A stretch of 11,139 bases of DNA, taken from contig MU646485.1 of NCBI GenBank assembly GCA_026770585.1, positions 602,647 to 613,785 of the forward strand. The letters are read 5' to 3'. A program made the translations under genes and the position numbers. The notes under the pieces are model-generated. The model was not told the origin of the DNA. It saw only the letters and a list, made by a program, of their open reading frames with translations, and ran no database searches. This document shows, piece by piece, positions 4,701 through 10,049 of this stretch; position 1 is the first letter of the stretch, and the number at the start of each line of letters is the position of its first letter. Source of the stretch: Baffinella frigidus (lineage: Eukaryota; Cryptophyceae; Cryptomonadales; Baffinellaceae).

Positions 4701-7138
4701 CCACTTAGCAGGCACCTGCGACTTTCGGGAATCGGTCCAAAGTTGATTCTCACCCGGGAAACACGCCAAAAGTCAGCACCCCCCCCCCGGAAATCCGGGG
4801 GGGGAGGGCAACGGTGGCTGCTAAGTGGATGGAGAAACGGGGAAACGGTCAATCGAAGATAATCGCAAGCCACGCAGGGCCCTTCGGGGGTATTCCAGGG
4901 TCGTTCTTGGAGCCATTGGGTCGTTCTTGGAGCCGTTTTCTTCTAAAAAATGACTTTATAATACCATTTCCCCTTGAAACTTTACTTTTGAATACCCCCC
5001 TCAAGAGCCCTCCGTAGGTGCGTGCCCAGCCATGGCAAAATACAGGCCCCTCTGAATCAGTCAACCTTCGTTGACTTGTCGTAAGTCAACAGCCGTAAGT
5101 GAACAGCCGTTGACTAATCTTGGTCATCCGTTGTCCAATGTGGTCAAAAAGACGTTGACTAACCGCAGGGGTCTTGTGCGTGCCACACAGCGGGCTACGA
5201 GGTGATTTTCGGCCCATTTCGGGCCGTCTCCCGTTACCTTACCCGTAGGAACCCCCCCATATCCCTACGGGTTGCCTACCGTAGGTTCGTATGTCTTAAC
5301 GCTTAAGGGTTATTCACGAATCCCTTCGTAGCCACACAGCGGACTTCGAAGGGATTTTGAATAACCCCTGAGCGACAAGACCTAGGACCCTACGGTAGGC
5401 AACCCGTAGGGACATAGGGGGGTTCATACAGATAGGTTAACGCAAACTCGGGCTCTCAGCGCCCAACCATCCCTTCGTAGTCCGCGGTGTGGGCTCATCT
5501 GAAAAGCTAACGCCAGCGAGGTACTTAGAGCCTACGGATTGCCTACGGTAGGAGCCCCCCTCCTACGACTTTTAAAGACCTTTTTGTTTTAAAGGTCGTA
5601 GGAGGAGGGGGGGTTCCTACCGTAGGCTAAGGGGTCTGCTGGCGTTAGCTTGTGGCATTATTCGGTCACCCCACGGGTTGGGGGGGTTACTTGAACTCGA
5701 GGAGGAAGAGATTGTCGAGCCACATCGAGAGCTACACCCACACCCTATAAACCCTACACCGTAAACGTTCCCCTTAACCTAACGGCATTAGGGCTGTACC
5801 GCGGCGGTCGGCTTCGTCTTGGGACATGCGCTCGCCTGTGTACTCCTGTTTTGGGGTTTAGGGTTTGGGTGTAGGGCTTGGGGTTTAGGGTTTGGGGTTT
5901 AGTTTTTTTTTTGTGTGTTTTGGGGCTTTGGTTTTTTTTTTTTTTTTTGGGTTTTGGGGTTCGGGTTTGAGGCTCGCCTGGATGAACTCGTCCTTCTCGA
6001 CAGCTTTGTTGACGAACAAACCCCACCCCGCAGTGGCGGACCTGCCCCGACAAAAAACGTTCAACAACAAAAACACCAACAACACCACCACCAACAACAA
6101 CACACTCAAATCCAGAATGATGTTGATAAAAGTCGTAACAACAACATTCAGAATGATGTTGATAATAGTCATGACAACAGCAATAAGGGAAAATATTAGT
6201 AGTAGAAGTCATGGGTATTCGTTACTGCAAACCACTTTAAAGTGACCGACGCCAATCTTCCCCAGATTTCCGGTGAAGATTCCGCGATCATTCGGAAGGA
6301 CTTGCAACGTGTACGGAATATTTCAGCCGGGCCGGTTTCCAAAAGGCACCGGTGGCTCCACACAGCGGGCTAAGAAGGGATTTTCGGCCCATTTCGAGCC
6401 GACTTTCCGCTACCTGATTCGTAGGAAACCCCCTATGACTCTACATAATTGCCTTCCGTAGGGTCTATTGATTGATCAATTCCGGGTTTTCCAAGAAACC
6501 TTCGAAGTCCGCTGTGTAGGTGGGTATCAGGGGAAACTTGGTGATGCCATGTGGTGGCAGATGCCGGGCTGACTATTCTCAAGTTGACATATTCTCAAGT
6601 TGACATGCCGGGTTTTGCCGGTACACACTCAGCACCTTTGGCGCGGAAAAGAGCCCGGGCGCACCAAATTTCATAGTTCACAACGCCTTCGCGAAGCAAT
6701 AATGGCTCCAAGCCCTGGTACAAATTTTGTACCAAACATTGGACACGACCCTAAAATACCCTTGATGGACATTTAAACGACTTCACAGTCGTGTCCATGG
6801 TCTTGTCCCACACAAAATTTGTACGGGGCTTGGAGCCATTATTGCTTCGCGAAGGCGTCGGAATCTATAAAATTGTTGAGCCCAACTAGACTGAGACAGA
6901 GCTAGACTGCCTCCATTCCTGCAAGGACGACCAACCCGCTTTTCCCGGCTCCCCGGATTTGCCCCATAGTGAGTTGGATTCAGGCTCGCTGCAGTACAAA
7001 TGAAAGGACCCCACGAAGGCGAGTTGGCTGCCCTCTGCGGGTTGGTCATTCTGGGTGGTACTTGGCCATGTAGAGGTGTTGGTGGCGGCGGAGCTGGATG
7101 TTGATGTTGTGGCACATGTTGCGCCTCGGCCCCTCGGG
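1687..7138 (-). CDS. E(z): E(z)/EZH-type H3K27 methyltransferase, SET-domain part, six spliced exons (5' and 3' ends missing)
   Basis: Joining 7138-7062, 6041-5978, 5845-5800, 4197-4107, 3235-3177 and 1772-1687 on the minus strand gives an uninterrupted 141-codon frame. In order it reads a pre-SET tail ([18 protein letters not shown]), [81 protein letters not shown], and GEELFYDY. This is the colinear order of E(z)/EZH2/CURLY LEAF SET domains; [11 protein letters not shown] is close to the plant proteins. Known role of the family: PRC2 catalytic subunit that methylates H3K27 from S-adenosylmethionine in the nucleus. Every exon junction agrees in phase (2,0,1,2,1). All acceptors are AG; five donors are GT and one (after exon 2) is GC. 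The usual NHS motif reads NHH. The CXC domain and the C-terminal tail were not located. The family assignment is very likely; whether this copy is expressed is unknown. Confidence 0.9.
1773..1968 (-). repeat. Duplicated acceptor region of exon 6 with short hairpin
   Basis: The hairpin AGTCGCT-ggattcagta-AAGCGACT occurs at about 1780-1804 and again at about 1928-1952. On the gene strand, GCAGGCGACCACCAGATC near 1820-1836 copies the acceptor and first codons of exon 6 (CAGGCGACCACAAGATC), about 61 bp upstream of the real junction. Confidence 0.7.
2094..2231. mobile_element. MITE, TIR CCACGCCAGATT
   Basis: Perfect 12-bp terminal inverted repeats enclose 114 bp. An internal inverted pair (CCAAAAGTCAATTCCCC / GGGGGAATTGTTTACTTTTGG) occupies about 2119-2169. 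It lies in intron 5. Confidence 0.7.
2232..2501. other. Intron 5 stretch without recognisable feature
   Basis: Mixed GC-rich sequence with one short TAGGGTTTAGGG piece near 2260. Open frames exist on both strands but no motif, phase or homology supports an exon. Confidence 0.5.
2502..2641. mobile_element. Hairpin MITE, TIR TTATCCGGGGAAACC (copy 1)
   Basis: The arms pair along about 60 bp each: TTATCCGGGGAAACCTATTT and TTTGATGCCAAG / CTTGCCATCAAA, ending in AATTACTACA / TGTAGTAATT around a short AT-rich loop. It is in intron 5. Confidence 0.85.
2699..2830. repeat. Direct repeat R, copy 1
   Basis: GGACCTTTCAACAAAAGTCAA and then CGTAACACCCCAGAATCCGG match 3341-3445 with scattered differences (GAACCTTTCATCAAAAGTCAA; CGTAACACCCTGAATTGCAG), about 640 bp apart on the same strand. 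Confidence 0.75.
2869..3008. mobile_element. MITE, TIR ATCTCGGAAGAT
   Basis: Perfect ends ATCTCGGAAGAT (2869-2880) and ATCTTCCGAGAT (2997-3008), extended by CTGAA / TTCAG. The interior is AT-rich and non-coding. Intron 5. Confidence 0.7.
3031..3170 (-). mobile_element. MITE, TIR CACTGCCAGG (copy 1)
   Basis: Ends CACTGCCAGGGCGGAG / CTGCGCCCTGGCAGTG; 140 bp. Its reverse complement aligns over nearly the whole length with 9117-9270. It begins six bases inside intron 5, next to the exon 5 donor. CACTG termini recall the CACTA superfamily; no target duplication is visible here. Confidence 0.8.
3177..3235 (-). CDS. E(z): E(z) exon 5: FANH...NC block
   Basis: A 59-bp exon with acceptor AATCGCAG and donor AAAG|GTGCTG. 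It reads [19 protein letters not shown] plus one G that joins GC of exon 6 to give Gly. It aligns with FANHS-xx-PNC-xAKVMMV-x-G of the family. Asn-His and the later Asn-Cys are kept, but the Ser of NHS is His and the Pro of PNC is Gln. This is the most divergent exon. Its acceptor sits inside an 8-bp direct repeat flanking a 70-bp insertion. Confidence 0.83.
3233..3318 (-). mobile_element. Introner-like insertion at the exon 5 acceptor
   Basis: A 70-bp insert (3241-3310) is flanked by the 8-bp direct repeat AACCTGCG (3233-3240 and 3311-3318). On the gene strand the repeat reads CGCAGGTT, so each copy carries AG|GT. The inner copy is the acceptor of intron 4 and the outer copy resembles both a donor and a former acceptor. 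A related sequence lies inside the 3590-3772 element. Confidence 0.6.
3341..3445. repeat. Direct repeat R, copy 2
   Basis: Partner of 2699-2830, in the same orientation. It lies in intron 4 just outside the introner-like insertion. Confidence 0.75.
3590..3772. mobile_element. Hairpin element containing a relative of the introner-like insert
   Basis: Arms CGCCAATTGTTGGCCGC / GCGGCCAACAATTCCCG and TTCGAGATTTCGAGA / TCTCGAAATCTCGAA surround a copy (about 3646-3712) of the 3241-3310 sequence (TTGTACCAGGAGTGTCC, AACGTTTTACGACCT). Confidence 0.75.
3836..3952. mobile_element. MITE, TIR CCACTTAGC / GCTGCTAAGTGG, subfamily 1 (copy 1)
   Basis: 117 bp. The interior has CCAAAGTTGATTCTCACCCGGG and CGCCAAAAGTCAGC, shared with 4701-4828. 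Intron 4. Confidence 0.8.
3974..4102. mobile_element. Hairpin MITE of the CCGGGAACA family (copy 2), next to exon 4 donor
   Basis: Ends ATCCGGGAACA / TGTTCCCGGAT, then TTTCTTT / AAAGAAA and CGAAAATTACTACACA / TGTGTAGTAATTTTCG. It shares layout and core with 2502-2641. Its right end is four bases from the exon 4 donor (4106-4105). Confidence 0.8.
4107..4197 (-). CDS. E(z): E(z) exon 4: GKIYDK...RKGNKTR
   Basis: A 91-bp exon with a pyrimidine-rich acceptor (CTCTCTTTCTGCGGGCAG) and donor CCAG|GTTCAT. It reads [18 protein letters not shown] then [12 protein letters not shown], the central beta-strand block of the SET domain. It ends in phase 2; AG joins the G of exon 5 to restore Arg. A hairpin MITE begins four bases inside the following intron. 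Two degraded copies of this exon lie upstream at about 4450-4505 and 4621-4699. Confidence 0.92.
4235..4373 (-). mobile_element. MITE, TIR CCACTTAGCAGC, subfamily 2 (copy 1)
   Basis: 139 bp. The interior, read on the minus strand, has GGGGGCTTCACGGATACA and AATAGAATCTTATCCAT, matching 8883-9021. It sits about 40 bp upstream of the exon 4 acceptor, in intron 3. Confidence 0.85.
4450..4505 (-). pseudogene. Second, more decayed copy of E(z) exon 4 (copy b)
   Basis: The minus strand has GGCAG, then AGAAGATATACGATCAAG, then a shortened match to TCGTACATCTTCAACCTG with small deletions. The AG boundary at the start is retained but the reading frame is lost. It lies between copy a and the intact exon 4, so three exon-4 versions lie in series. 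A shared flank (GGTCAATCGAAGATAATCG) precedes both copies, at 4430-4448 and 4848-4866. Confidence 0.6.
4621..4699 (-). pseudogene. Broken copy of E(z) exon 4 (copy a)
   Basis: The minus strand reads [20 protein letters not shown], then the frame breaks where GTGCTTGACGCG of exon 4 is GTGCCCTGACGCG. The start and core are clearly the same sequence as exon 4 ([20 protein letters not shown]). It lacks a clean acceptor, because a MITE end (4701) abuts it. It lies inside intron 3 in the same orientation as the gene. Confidence 0.8.
4701..4828. mobile_element. MITE, TIR CCACTTAGCAG, subfamily 1 (copy 2)
   Basis: 128 bp with CCACTTAGCAGGCACC / GGTGGCTGCTAAGTGG. The interior matches 3836-3952. It abuts the broken exon-4 copy a. 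Confidence 0.8.
4829..5182. other. Intron 3 stretch rich in TTGAC repeats
   Basis: It holds a tandem GGTCGTTCTTGGAGCC pair (about 4898-4934) and then many GTTGACT / AGTCAAC motifs at 5058-5162. No exon with a fitting phase was found. Confidence 0.5.
5183..5492. mobile_element. Compound hairpin element, TIR CCACACAGCGG
   Basis: Outer ends CCACACAGCGGGCT / AGTCCGCGGTGTGG. Inside is a long inverted pair, CCCTACGGGTTGCCTACCGT (near 5264) and its complement (near 5390). The centre is a third palindrome, GGGTTATTCA / TGAATAACCC, at 5307-5366 with an inner CCACACAGCGG. It looks like an element inserted into a related element. Confidence 0.75.
5504..5651. mobile_element. Hairpin MITE, TIR AAGCTAACGCCAGC
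   Basis: Perfect 14-bp ends, then CCTACGGTAGGA / TCCTACCGTAGG and TCCTACGACTTTTAAAG / CTTTAAAACGACC-like pairing around a short T-rich loop. The whole 148 bp can fold. It has the same CCTACCGTAGG motif as the neighbouring element. Confidence 0.85.
5800..5845 (-). CDS. E(z): E(z) exon 3: EYTGE...DEADRR micro-exon
   Basis: A 46-bp exon between acceptor CCCCAAAACAG and donor GTACAG. It reads [15 protein letters not shown] plus one G. It corresponds residue for residue to EY[14 protein letters not shown] of animal E(z) and EYTGE-LI-xx-EADKRG of plants. Its single trailing G joins GG of exon 4 to form the expected Gly of GKIYDK. It is far too short for ORF searches and was recognised only by its position and phase. 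Confidence 0.87.
5846..5977 (-). other. Intron 2, made of telomere-like repeat DNA, GC-AG type
   Basis: The 132-bp intron between exons 2 and 3 starts GCGAGC and ends CAG. Almost all of it is CCCTAAA/CCCCAAA-like heptamers plus two A-runs on the gene strand (seen on the plus strand as T-runs at about 5901-5911 and 5932-5948). The phase match of its flanking exons is the evidence that it is an intron. Confidence 0.75.
5978..6041 (-). CDS. E(z): E(z) exon 2: SET start, GWG motif
   Basis: A 64-bp exon after acceptor GTCGGGGCAG. It reads [20 protein letters not shown] plus Gln. This is the canonical S-x-x-(A/S)-GWG-(I/L)-F opening of the E(z) SET domain, which forms part of the S-adenosylmethionine site. 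The donor is CAG|GCGAGC, a GC rather than a GT donor. It ends in phase 0, which agrees with exon 3 starting on the GAG codon of EYTGE. Confidence 0.87.
6358..6518. mobile_element. MITE, TIR CCACACAGCGG (hAT-like)
   Basis: Ends CCACACAGCGGGCTAAGAAGG / CCTTCGAAGTCCGCTGTGT. Flanks CGGTGGCT and AGGTGGGT agree at 6 of 8 positions, which may be a decayed 8-bp target duplication. Intron 1. Confidence 0.7.
6560..6665 (+). repeat. Dispersed repeat S, copy 1 (left of the hairpin)
   Basis: GACTATTCTCAAGTTGACAT (with a 16-bp tandem), GGAAAAGAGCC and CACCAAATT match 10251-10356. The match continues after the hairpin at 6875-6902 (GAGCCC..GACAGAGCT). Confidence 0.8.
6671..6869. mobile_element. Hairpin MITE with AAATT target duplication
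   Basis: It is flanked by AAATT (6666-6670 and 6870-6874). It contains perfect 32-bp inverted arms (6684-6715 and 6826-6857, with TTCGCGAAGCAATAATGGCT). The flanks match an uninterrupted sequence around 10352-10356, which serves as an empty site. Intron 1. Confidence 0.88.
7062..7138 (-). CDS. E(z): E(z) exon 1 of those visible: end of pre-SET region
   Basis: A 77-bp exon. The acceptor is TTTCTGCAG before CCCGAGGGG and the donor is GTACCA after ATGGCCAA. It reads PEGPRRNM then [17 protein letters not shown] plus two bases (AA) that join the G of exon 2 to make Lys. Family members have C-(K/R/H)-N, a basic stretch and a hydrophobic LL/LY just before the S-x-x-x-GWG start of SET, which matches. 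The start phase (0) is assumed from the acceptor; an alternative acceptor lies 9 bases upstream. Partial copies of this exon lie upstream at 7600-7642 and 8553-8612. Confidence 0.75.
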
Positions 7139-7170
7139 CTGCAGAAACCTGCTTAGGGTTGAGTGTTCAG

Positions 7171-7205
7171 CCACACAGCGGGCTACGAAGGGATTTCCGG
7201 GCAGG
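7171..7205. mobile_element. Truncated left end of the CCACACAGCGG element
   Basis: CCACACAGCGGGCTACGAAGG and AGGAAATG are present, then the sequence jumps to another GGGCTGCAGAAACCTGC copy. No right end. Confidence 0.75.
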
Positions 7206-7248
7206 AAATGGGCTGCAGAAACCTGCGCCACGAGTCAAGAGATAGAGT

Positions 7249-7411
7249 GCTGTGCAGAGAAGTTGGCCACGGGAAATATTGGAAAATCGAGAAATTGGAG
7301 CCATGTTGTCAACTTTTGAGAAATTAAGTACCAACAATTTCTCAAAAGTTGACAAAATGGCTCCCATTTTCCCATTTTCCCATTTTCCGGTGGCCAACTT
7401 CGCTGCACAGC
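7249..7411. mobile_element. Hairpin element, TIR GCTGTGCAG
   Basis: GCTGTGCAG..AAGTTGGCCAC / GTGGCCAACTT..CTGCACAGC, with an inner pair GAGCCAT / ATGGCTC and GTCAACTTTTGAGAAATT / AATTTCTCAAAAGTTGAC. It lies upstream of exon 1. Confidence 0.85.
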
Positions 7412-7503
7412 GCTCTAGACCATTACTACCAACACGGCCAGCAAGTATGTGTAGCACATACTTGCTGGCCGTGTTGGTAGTAATGCTCTAGAGCGCTGTG
7501 CAG
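7403..7503. repeat. Near-perfect palindrome, 49-bp arms, 3-nt loop
   Basis: Arms 7403-7451 and 7455-7503 are complementary with one mismatch by eye (GACC versus GAGC in the context TCTAGA.CATTACT). Loop TAG. Its left end is shared with the right TIR of 7249-7411. Confidence 0.9.
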
Positions 7504-7513
7504 AGAACACCGA

Positions 7514-7560
7514 GCGAGGGCCCTCGGGCTGCAGGCACCTGATCAGGGTTTGGGGTTAAT
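7514..7560 (-). repeat. Copy of exon 1 acceptor plus telomere-like intron end
   Basis: GGCCCTCGGGCTGCAGGCAC, then CAGGGTTTGGGGTT. Another copy is at about 8440-8475 (GGCCCTCGGGCTCTGTAGGA, then telomere-like repeats). Only the boundary and not the coding part is retained. Confidence 0.6.
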
Positions 7561-7599
7561 GCTGTGGTATGTTGTGGTATCACTTACAGCTGTTATGGG

Positions 7600-7642
7600 T
7601 TCATATTGTTAAGGGTTGATGTGGCAGATGGTGTCCCTCGGG
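7600..7642 (-). pseudogene. Degenerate partial copy of E(z) exon 1
   Basis: On the gene strand, GCAGGTTTCTGCAG then CCCGAGGG then CATCTGCCACATCAACC. The acceptor and first codons are kept but the middle is deleted and a stop follows. It parallels 8553-8612. Confidence 0.6.
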
Positions 7643-7888
7643 CTGCAGAAACCTGCTCGTACAGTCCACCTACCCTAACACAGGCTACCGTAACACATAC
7701 TTACCCTCCACACATACTCCTTCGGCCGGCCCCCGATTTCCCCCTGCAAGGAAGTATGCCTGAAGGGTGGACACCATAACGCATACCTACCCTCCACACA
7801 TACTCAATCAGTCCGGCCCCGACGGGTATGTGTTCGGGTAGGTCCACTGTATCAAAGCTGTTGAATGCGGCACGCAGCTATACCTCTT

Positions 7889-7979
7889 CAGTGGCGGACG
7901 GGCGAAGATTCGCCCGAACTCGCCCTAGGCAGGTCCTAGGGCCCTACCGTAGGGTGTATGAGCTTACGCGCCACTTAAG
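7889..7979. mobile_element. Short MITE, relative of 1226-1323 (copy 2)
   Basis: It shares ACGGGCGA, CCTAGGCAGGTCCTAGGGCC and GGGTGTATGAGC with copy 1. Its ends are CAGTGGCG / CGCCACTTAAG. Both copies are followed by GATAGG plus telomere-like DNA, so the flank was duplicated too. Confidence 0.75.
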
Positions 7980-8090
7980 AGATAGGGTTTGGGGTTCAGG
8001 ATGACCGTGTGCCGACTTTTTTAAAACTGGGATTCTTTAACAAGTGAAGAAAAAAAGGTTGGTGTGGTAATTTTCACACACATAGGGGCG

Positions 8091-8133
8091 TTTGGTCACG
8101 TATCTGACAGAAATCTGTTAAATACGTGACCAA
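8091..8133. repeat. Short hairpin TTGGTCACGTAT
   Basis: TTGGTCACGTATCTGACAG and CTGTTAAATACGTGACCAAG pair around a tiny loop. It lies within a larger repeat whose right part (8150-8210) matches 1617-1677. Confidence 0.7.
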
Positions 8134-8321
8134 GCCTGCCCGTGACTGGTACTAAATTTAACAACCCCACATTAAAAATGCCCCCCTTTCCAGCCTGGAG
8201 TGGACCGTGTGCCTGCAGGAGCCTGTGTCCAGAGAGAGACCTTTCACTACCGACACGGCCTGCCACCATGCATGCACCCCCACCGAGAAACAGGTAGGTA
8301 AGGCGGGTTAGGGGAGGGGGG

Positions 8322-8430
8322 GAGGGAAGAGAGGAGAGAGGAGAGAGGAGAGAGGAGAGAGGAGAGAGGAGATACGAGAGAGGAGAGAGGAGATAGGAGA
8401 GAGGAGAGAGGAGAGAGGAGAGAGAGAGAG
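8322..8430. repeat. GGAGAGA minisatellite
   Basis: About 13 tandem GGAGAGA heptamers with occasional GATA/GATAC variants, ending in (GA)n. Purine-only strand. Confidence 0.95.
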
Positions 8431-8552
8431 TCGATTCACGGGCCCTCGGGCTCTGTAGGAACCTGCTTCGGGTTCGGGGTTCAGGGTTCAGGGTGTGGGG
8501 TTCAGGCTGAGGCGTGTTGTGGTATCACCGCAGATGGGGGGTCATGTTGGTA

Positions 8553-8612
8553 GGGGTTTATGTTGTGGACGTTTATGATGTGGCAGATGTTGCGCCTGGC
8601 CTGCCCCTCGGG
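8553..8612 (-). pseudogene. Partial copy of E(z) exon 1
   Basis: On the gene strand, CTGCAG then a frame reading PEGQARRNICHIINVHNI, against [15 protein letters not shown] in exon 1. The 3' third and the donor are missing. It is followed upstream by the same AGGGTT..GTGTTCA-MITE junction as exon 1 (7150-7171). It may preserve an older form of the exon start. Confidence 0.7.
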
Positions 8613-8644
8613 CTGCAGGACCCTGCTGAGGGTTTAGTGTTCAA

Positions 8645-8780
8645 CCACATAGCGGGCTGCGAAGGGATTTTTCGGGCAGGAAATGCCCAAGTTTCCGTTA
8701 CCTTATCCGTAGGACCCCCCCTGGTCCTAGGTCTGATCGTCCAGGGGTTATTGAAAATCCCTGCAACGTCCGCTGTGTGG
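8645..8780. mobile_element. MITE, TIR CCACATAGCGGGCT (hAT-like)
   Basis: Ends CCACATAGCGGGCTGCGAAG / CAACGTCCGCTGTGTGG, 136 bp. The flanking 8-mers GTGTTCAA and ATGCTCAA agree at 6 of 8. The left flank GTGTTCA is identical to that of the truncated copy at 7171. Confidence 0.75.
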
Positions 8781-8882
8781 ATGCTCAACTCAAGGCTCAA
8801 GGGCCTACTTAGGACCTGTATCGAGAGTAATACAGAAGATGAAGAAGAGTGGGACGCTGACCGCCCAGTGCTGTCCATCGCT

Positions 8883-9021
8883 CCACTTAGCTGCCACCGG
8901 GGGCTTCACGGATACAGTCCAGCTAAACGATTTGTGCTAGAATCTTATCCATTTGCATTGGATTCTAACCGTATTTCCCCCGGATATCTGGGGGGAAAGA
9001 AACTCGGCCGCTGCTAAGTGG
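8883..9021 (+). mobile_element. MITE, TIR CCACTTAGC, subfamily 2 (copy 2)
   Basis: 139 bp, the same length as 4235-4373 and in opposite orientation. It shares GGGGGCTTCACGGATACA and AGAATCTTATCCATTTGC. Confidence 0.85.
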
Positions 9022-9116
9022 TCTGCCATCTTAATGTTATCCAACGTCGTGTCGTCCTTGCCACACAACGTCGCCCCACAACTTTCGCCCCACAACTTTT
9101 GAGGGTGTTGAGAATG

Positions 9117-9270
9117 CACTGCCAGGCCGGAGTTTTTGTTTTAGTCAACTCACCTGCGAATGTGTAGTAAAGAAGTACACGTAACGAAGTACACGTAACG
9201 TGTATCTCGTGTCTAAGTTGACAGATTTTGTGGGTGAATTGACTTTTACAAAATATCCGGCCTGGCAGTG
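9117..9270 (+). mobile_element. MITE, TIR CACTGCCAGG (copy 2), with GAATG flanks
   Basis: Ends CACTGCCAGGCCGGAG / ATCCGGCCTGGCAGTG, flanked by GAATG at 9112-9116 and 9271-9275. A 15-bp internal tandem (AAGTACACGTAACG) makes it longer than copy 1. The shared core includes TGTGTAGTAAAGAAGTACAC. Confidence 0.85.
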
Positions 9271-9275
9271 GAATG

Positions 9276-9461
9276 CTGAGCGCGGGTCCGTCATACGCCT
9301 CATAGGCGATTGGATCACTCAACCTGAGCCTCGCAAGTAACAAAGAAGACCAAGTTTCTCTGGCAGGGGCTGACCGCCCAGTGCTATCCATCAGATGCCG
9401 CCTCCGCTTCACCCCCGCCCCCCCCCCAGCCCCTTCCTCCTCCTGGTGAGGGTCCCCTTGC
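9276..9461. other. Spacer with a repeated block
   Basis: GCTGACCGCCCAGTGCTATCC at about 9370 repeats 8858-8878 (one difference). The next 50 bp on the minus strand are also related, so a block was duplicated around the two MITEs. No supported coding region. Confidence 0.5.
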
Positions 9462-9957
9462 CTGGGGTTTAGGCGCGGGTTTTGGGTTTGGGGTTTGGGG
9501 TTTGGGGTTTGGGGTTTTGGGTTTGGGGTTTTGGGTTTGGGGTTTTGGGTTTGGGGTTTGGGGTTTGGGGTTTAGGGTTCGGGGTTTGGGGTTCAGGGTT
9601 GCGTCCTCCGCTGCGAACACTGGGGTTTAGGGTTTGGGGTTTAGGGTTTGGGGTTTGGGGTTTGGGGTTTGGGGTTTGGGGTTTGGGGTTTGGGGTTTGG
9701 GGTTTGGGGTTTGGGGTTTGGGGTTTGGGGTTTGGGGTTTGGGGTTTGGGGTTTGGGGTTTTGGGTTTGGGGTTTTGGGTTTGGGGTTTTGGGTTTGGGG
9801 TTTGGGGTTTGAGGTTTAGGGTTCGGGGTTTGGGGTTTGGGGTTTGGGGTCTGGTGTTTGGGTTTGGGGTTTAGGGTTTAGGGTTTAGGGTTGAGGGTTT
9901 AGGGTTTAGGGTTTAGGGTTTAGGGGTTAGGGGTTAGGTTTAAGGGTTTAGGGTTTA
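9462..9957 (+). repeat. Telomere-like array, TTTGGGG and TTTAGGG
   Basis: About 490 bp of heptamers. TTTGGGG dominates 9480-9880 and canonical TTTAGGG dominates 9880-9957; TTTTGGG variants are mixed in. One non-repeat island at about 9598-9620 (GCGTCCTCCGCTGCGAACAC) interrupts it. GFGVWGL-type frames are translations of the repeat, not genes. Confidence 0.95.
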
Positions 9958-10049
9958 CGCGTCCGGGGCAGAGCACGCCTCGGGTTAACCCTCGGCACTT
10001 TCCTTGTTCGTGGAGTGCAAGTCCACAAACAATATCGAGCTCTGCCTCA

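Noticed and set aside
5686-5740. Minus-strand reading [12 protein letters not shown] with AG and GT borders, first considered as the exon after exon 2
   Set aside because: The real exons 3 and 4 were then found at 5800-5845 and 4107-4197 with matching phases. This piece has no place between them and weak similarity.
8514-9017. 167-residue plus-strand open frame with an acidic segment (EDEEEWD)
   Set aside because: It crosses a copy of exon 1 in antisense and two MITEs. The acidic part lies in a duplicated block whose other copy is not open in the same way.
9482-9874. Open frame reading GFGVWGL repeats
   Set aside because: A direct translation of TTTGGGG heptamers, which stay open in several frames. 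No non-repeat coding content.
9462-9957. True chromosome end
   Set aside because: Non-telomeric sequence and further elements continue on both sides, units are mixed variants, and orientation changes nearby, so this is interstitial.
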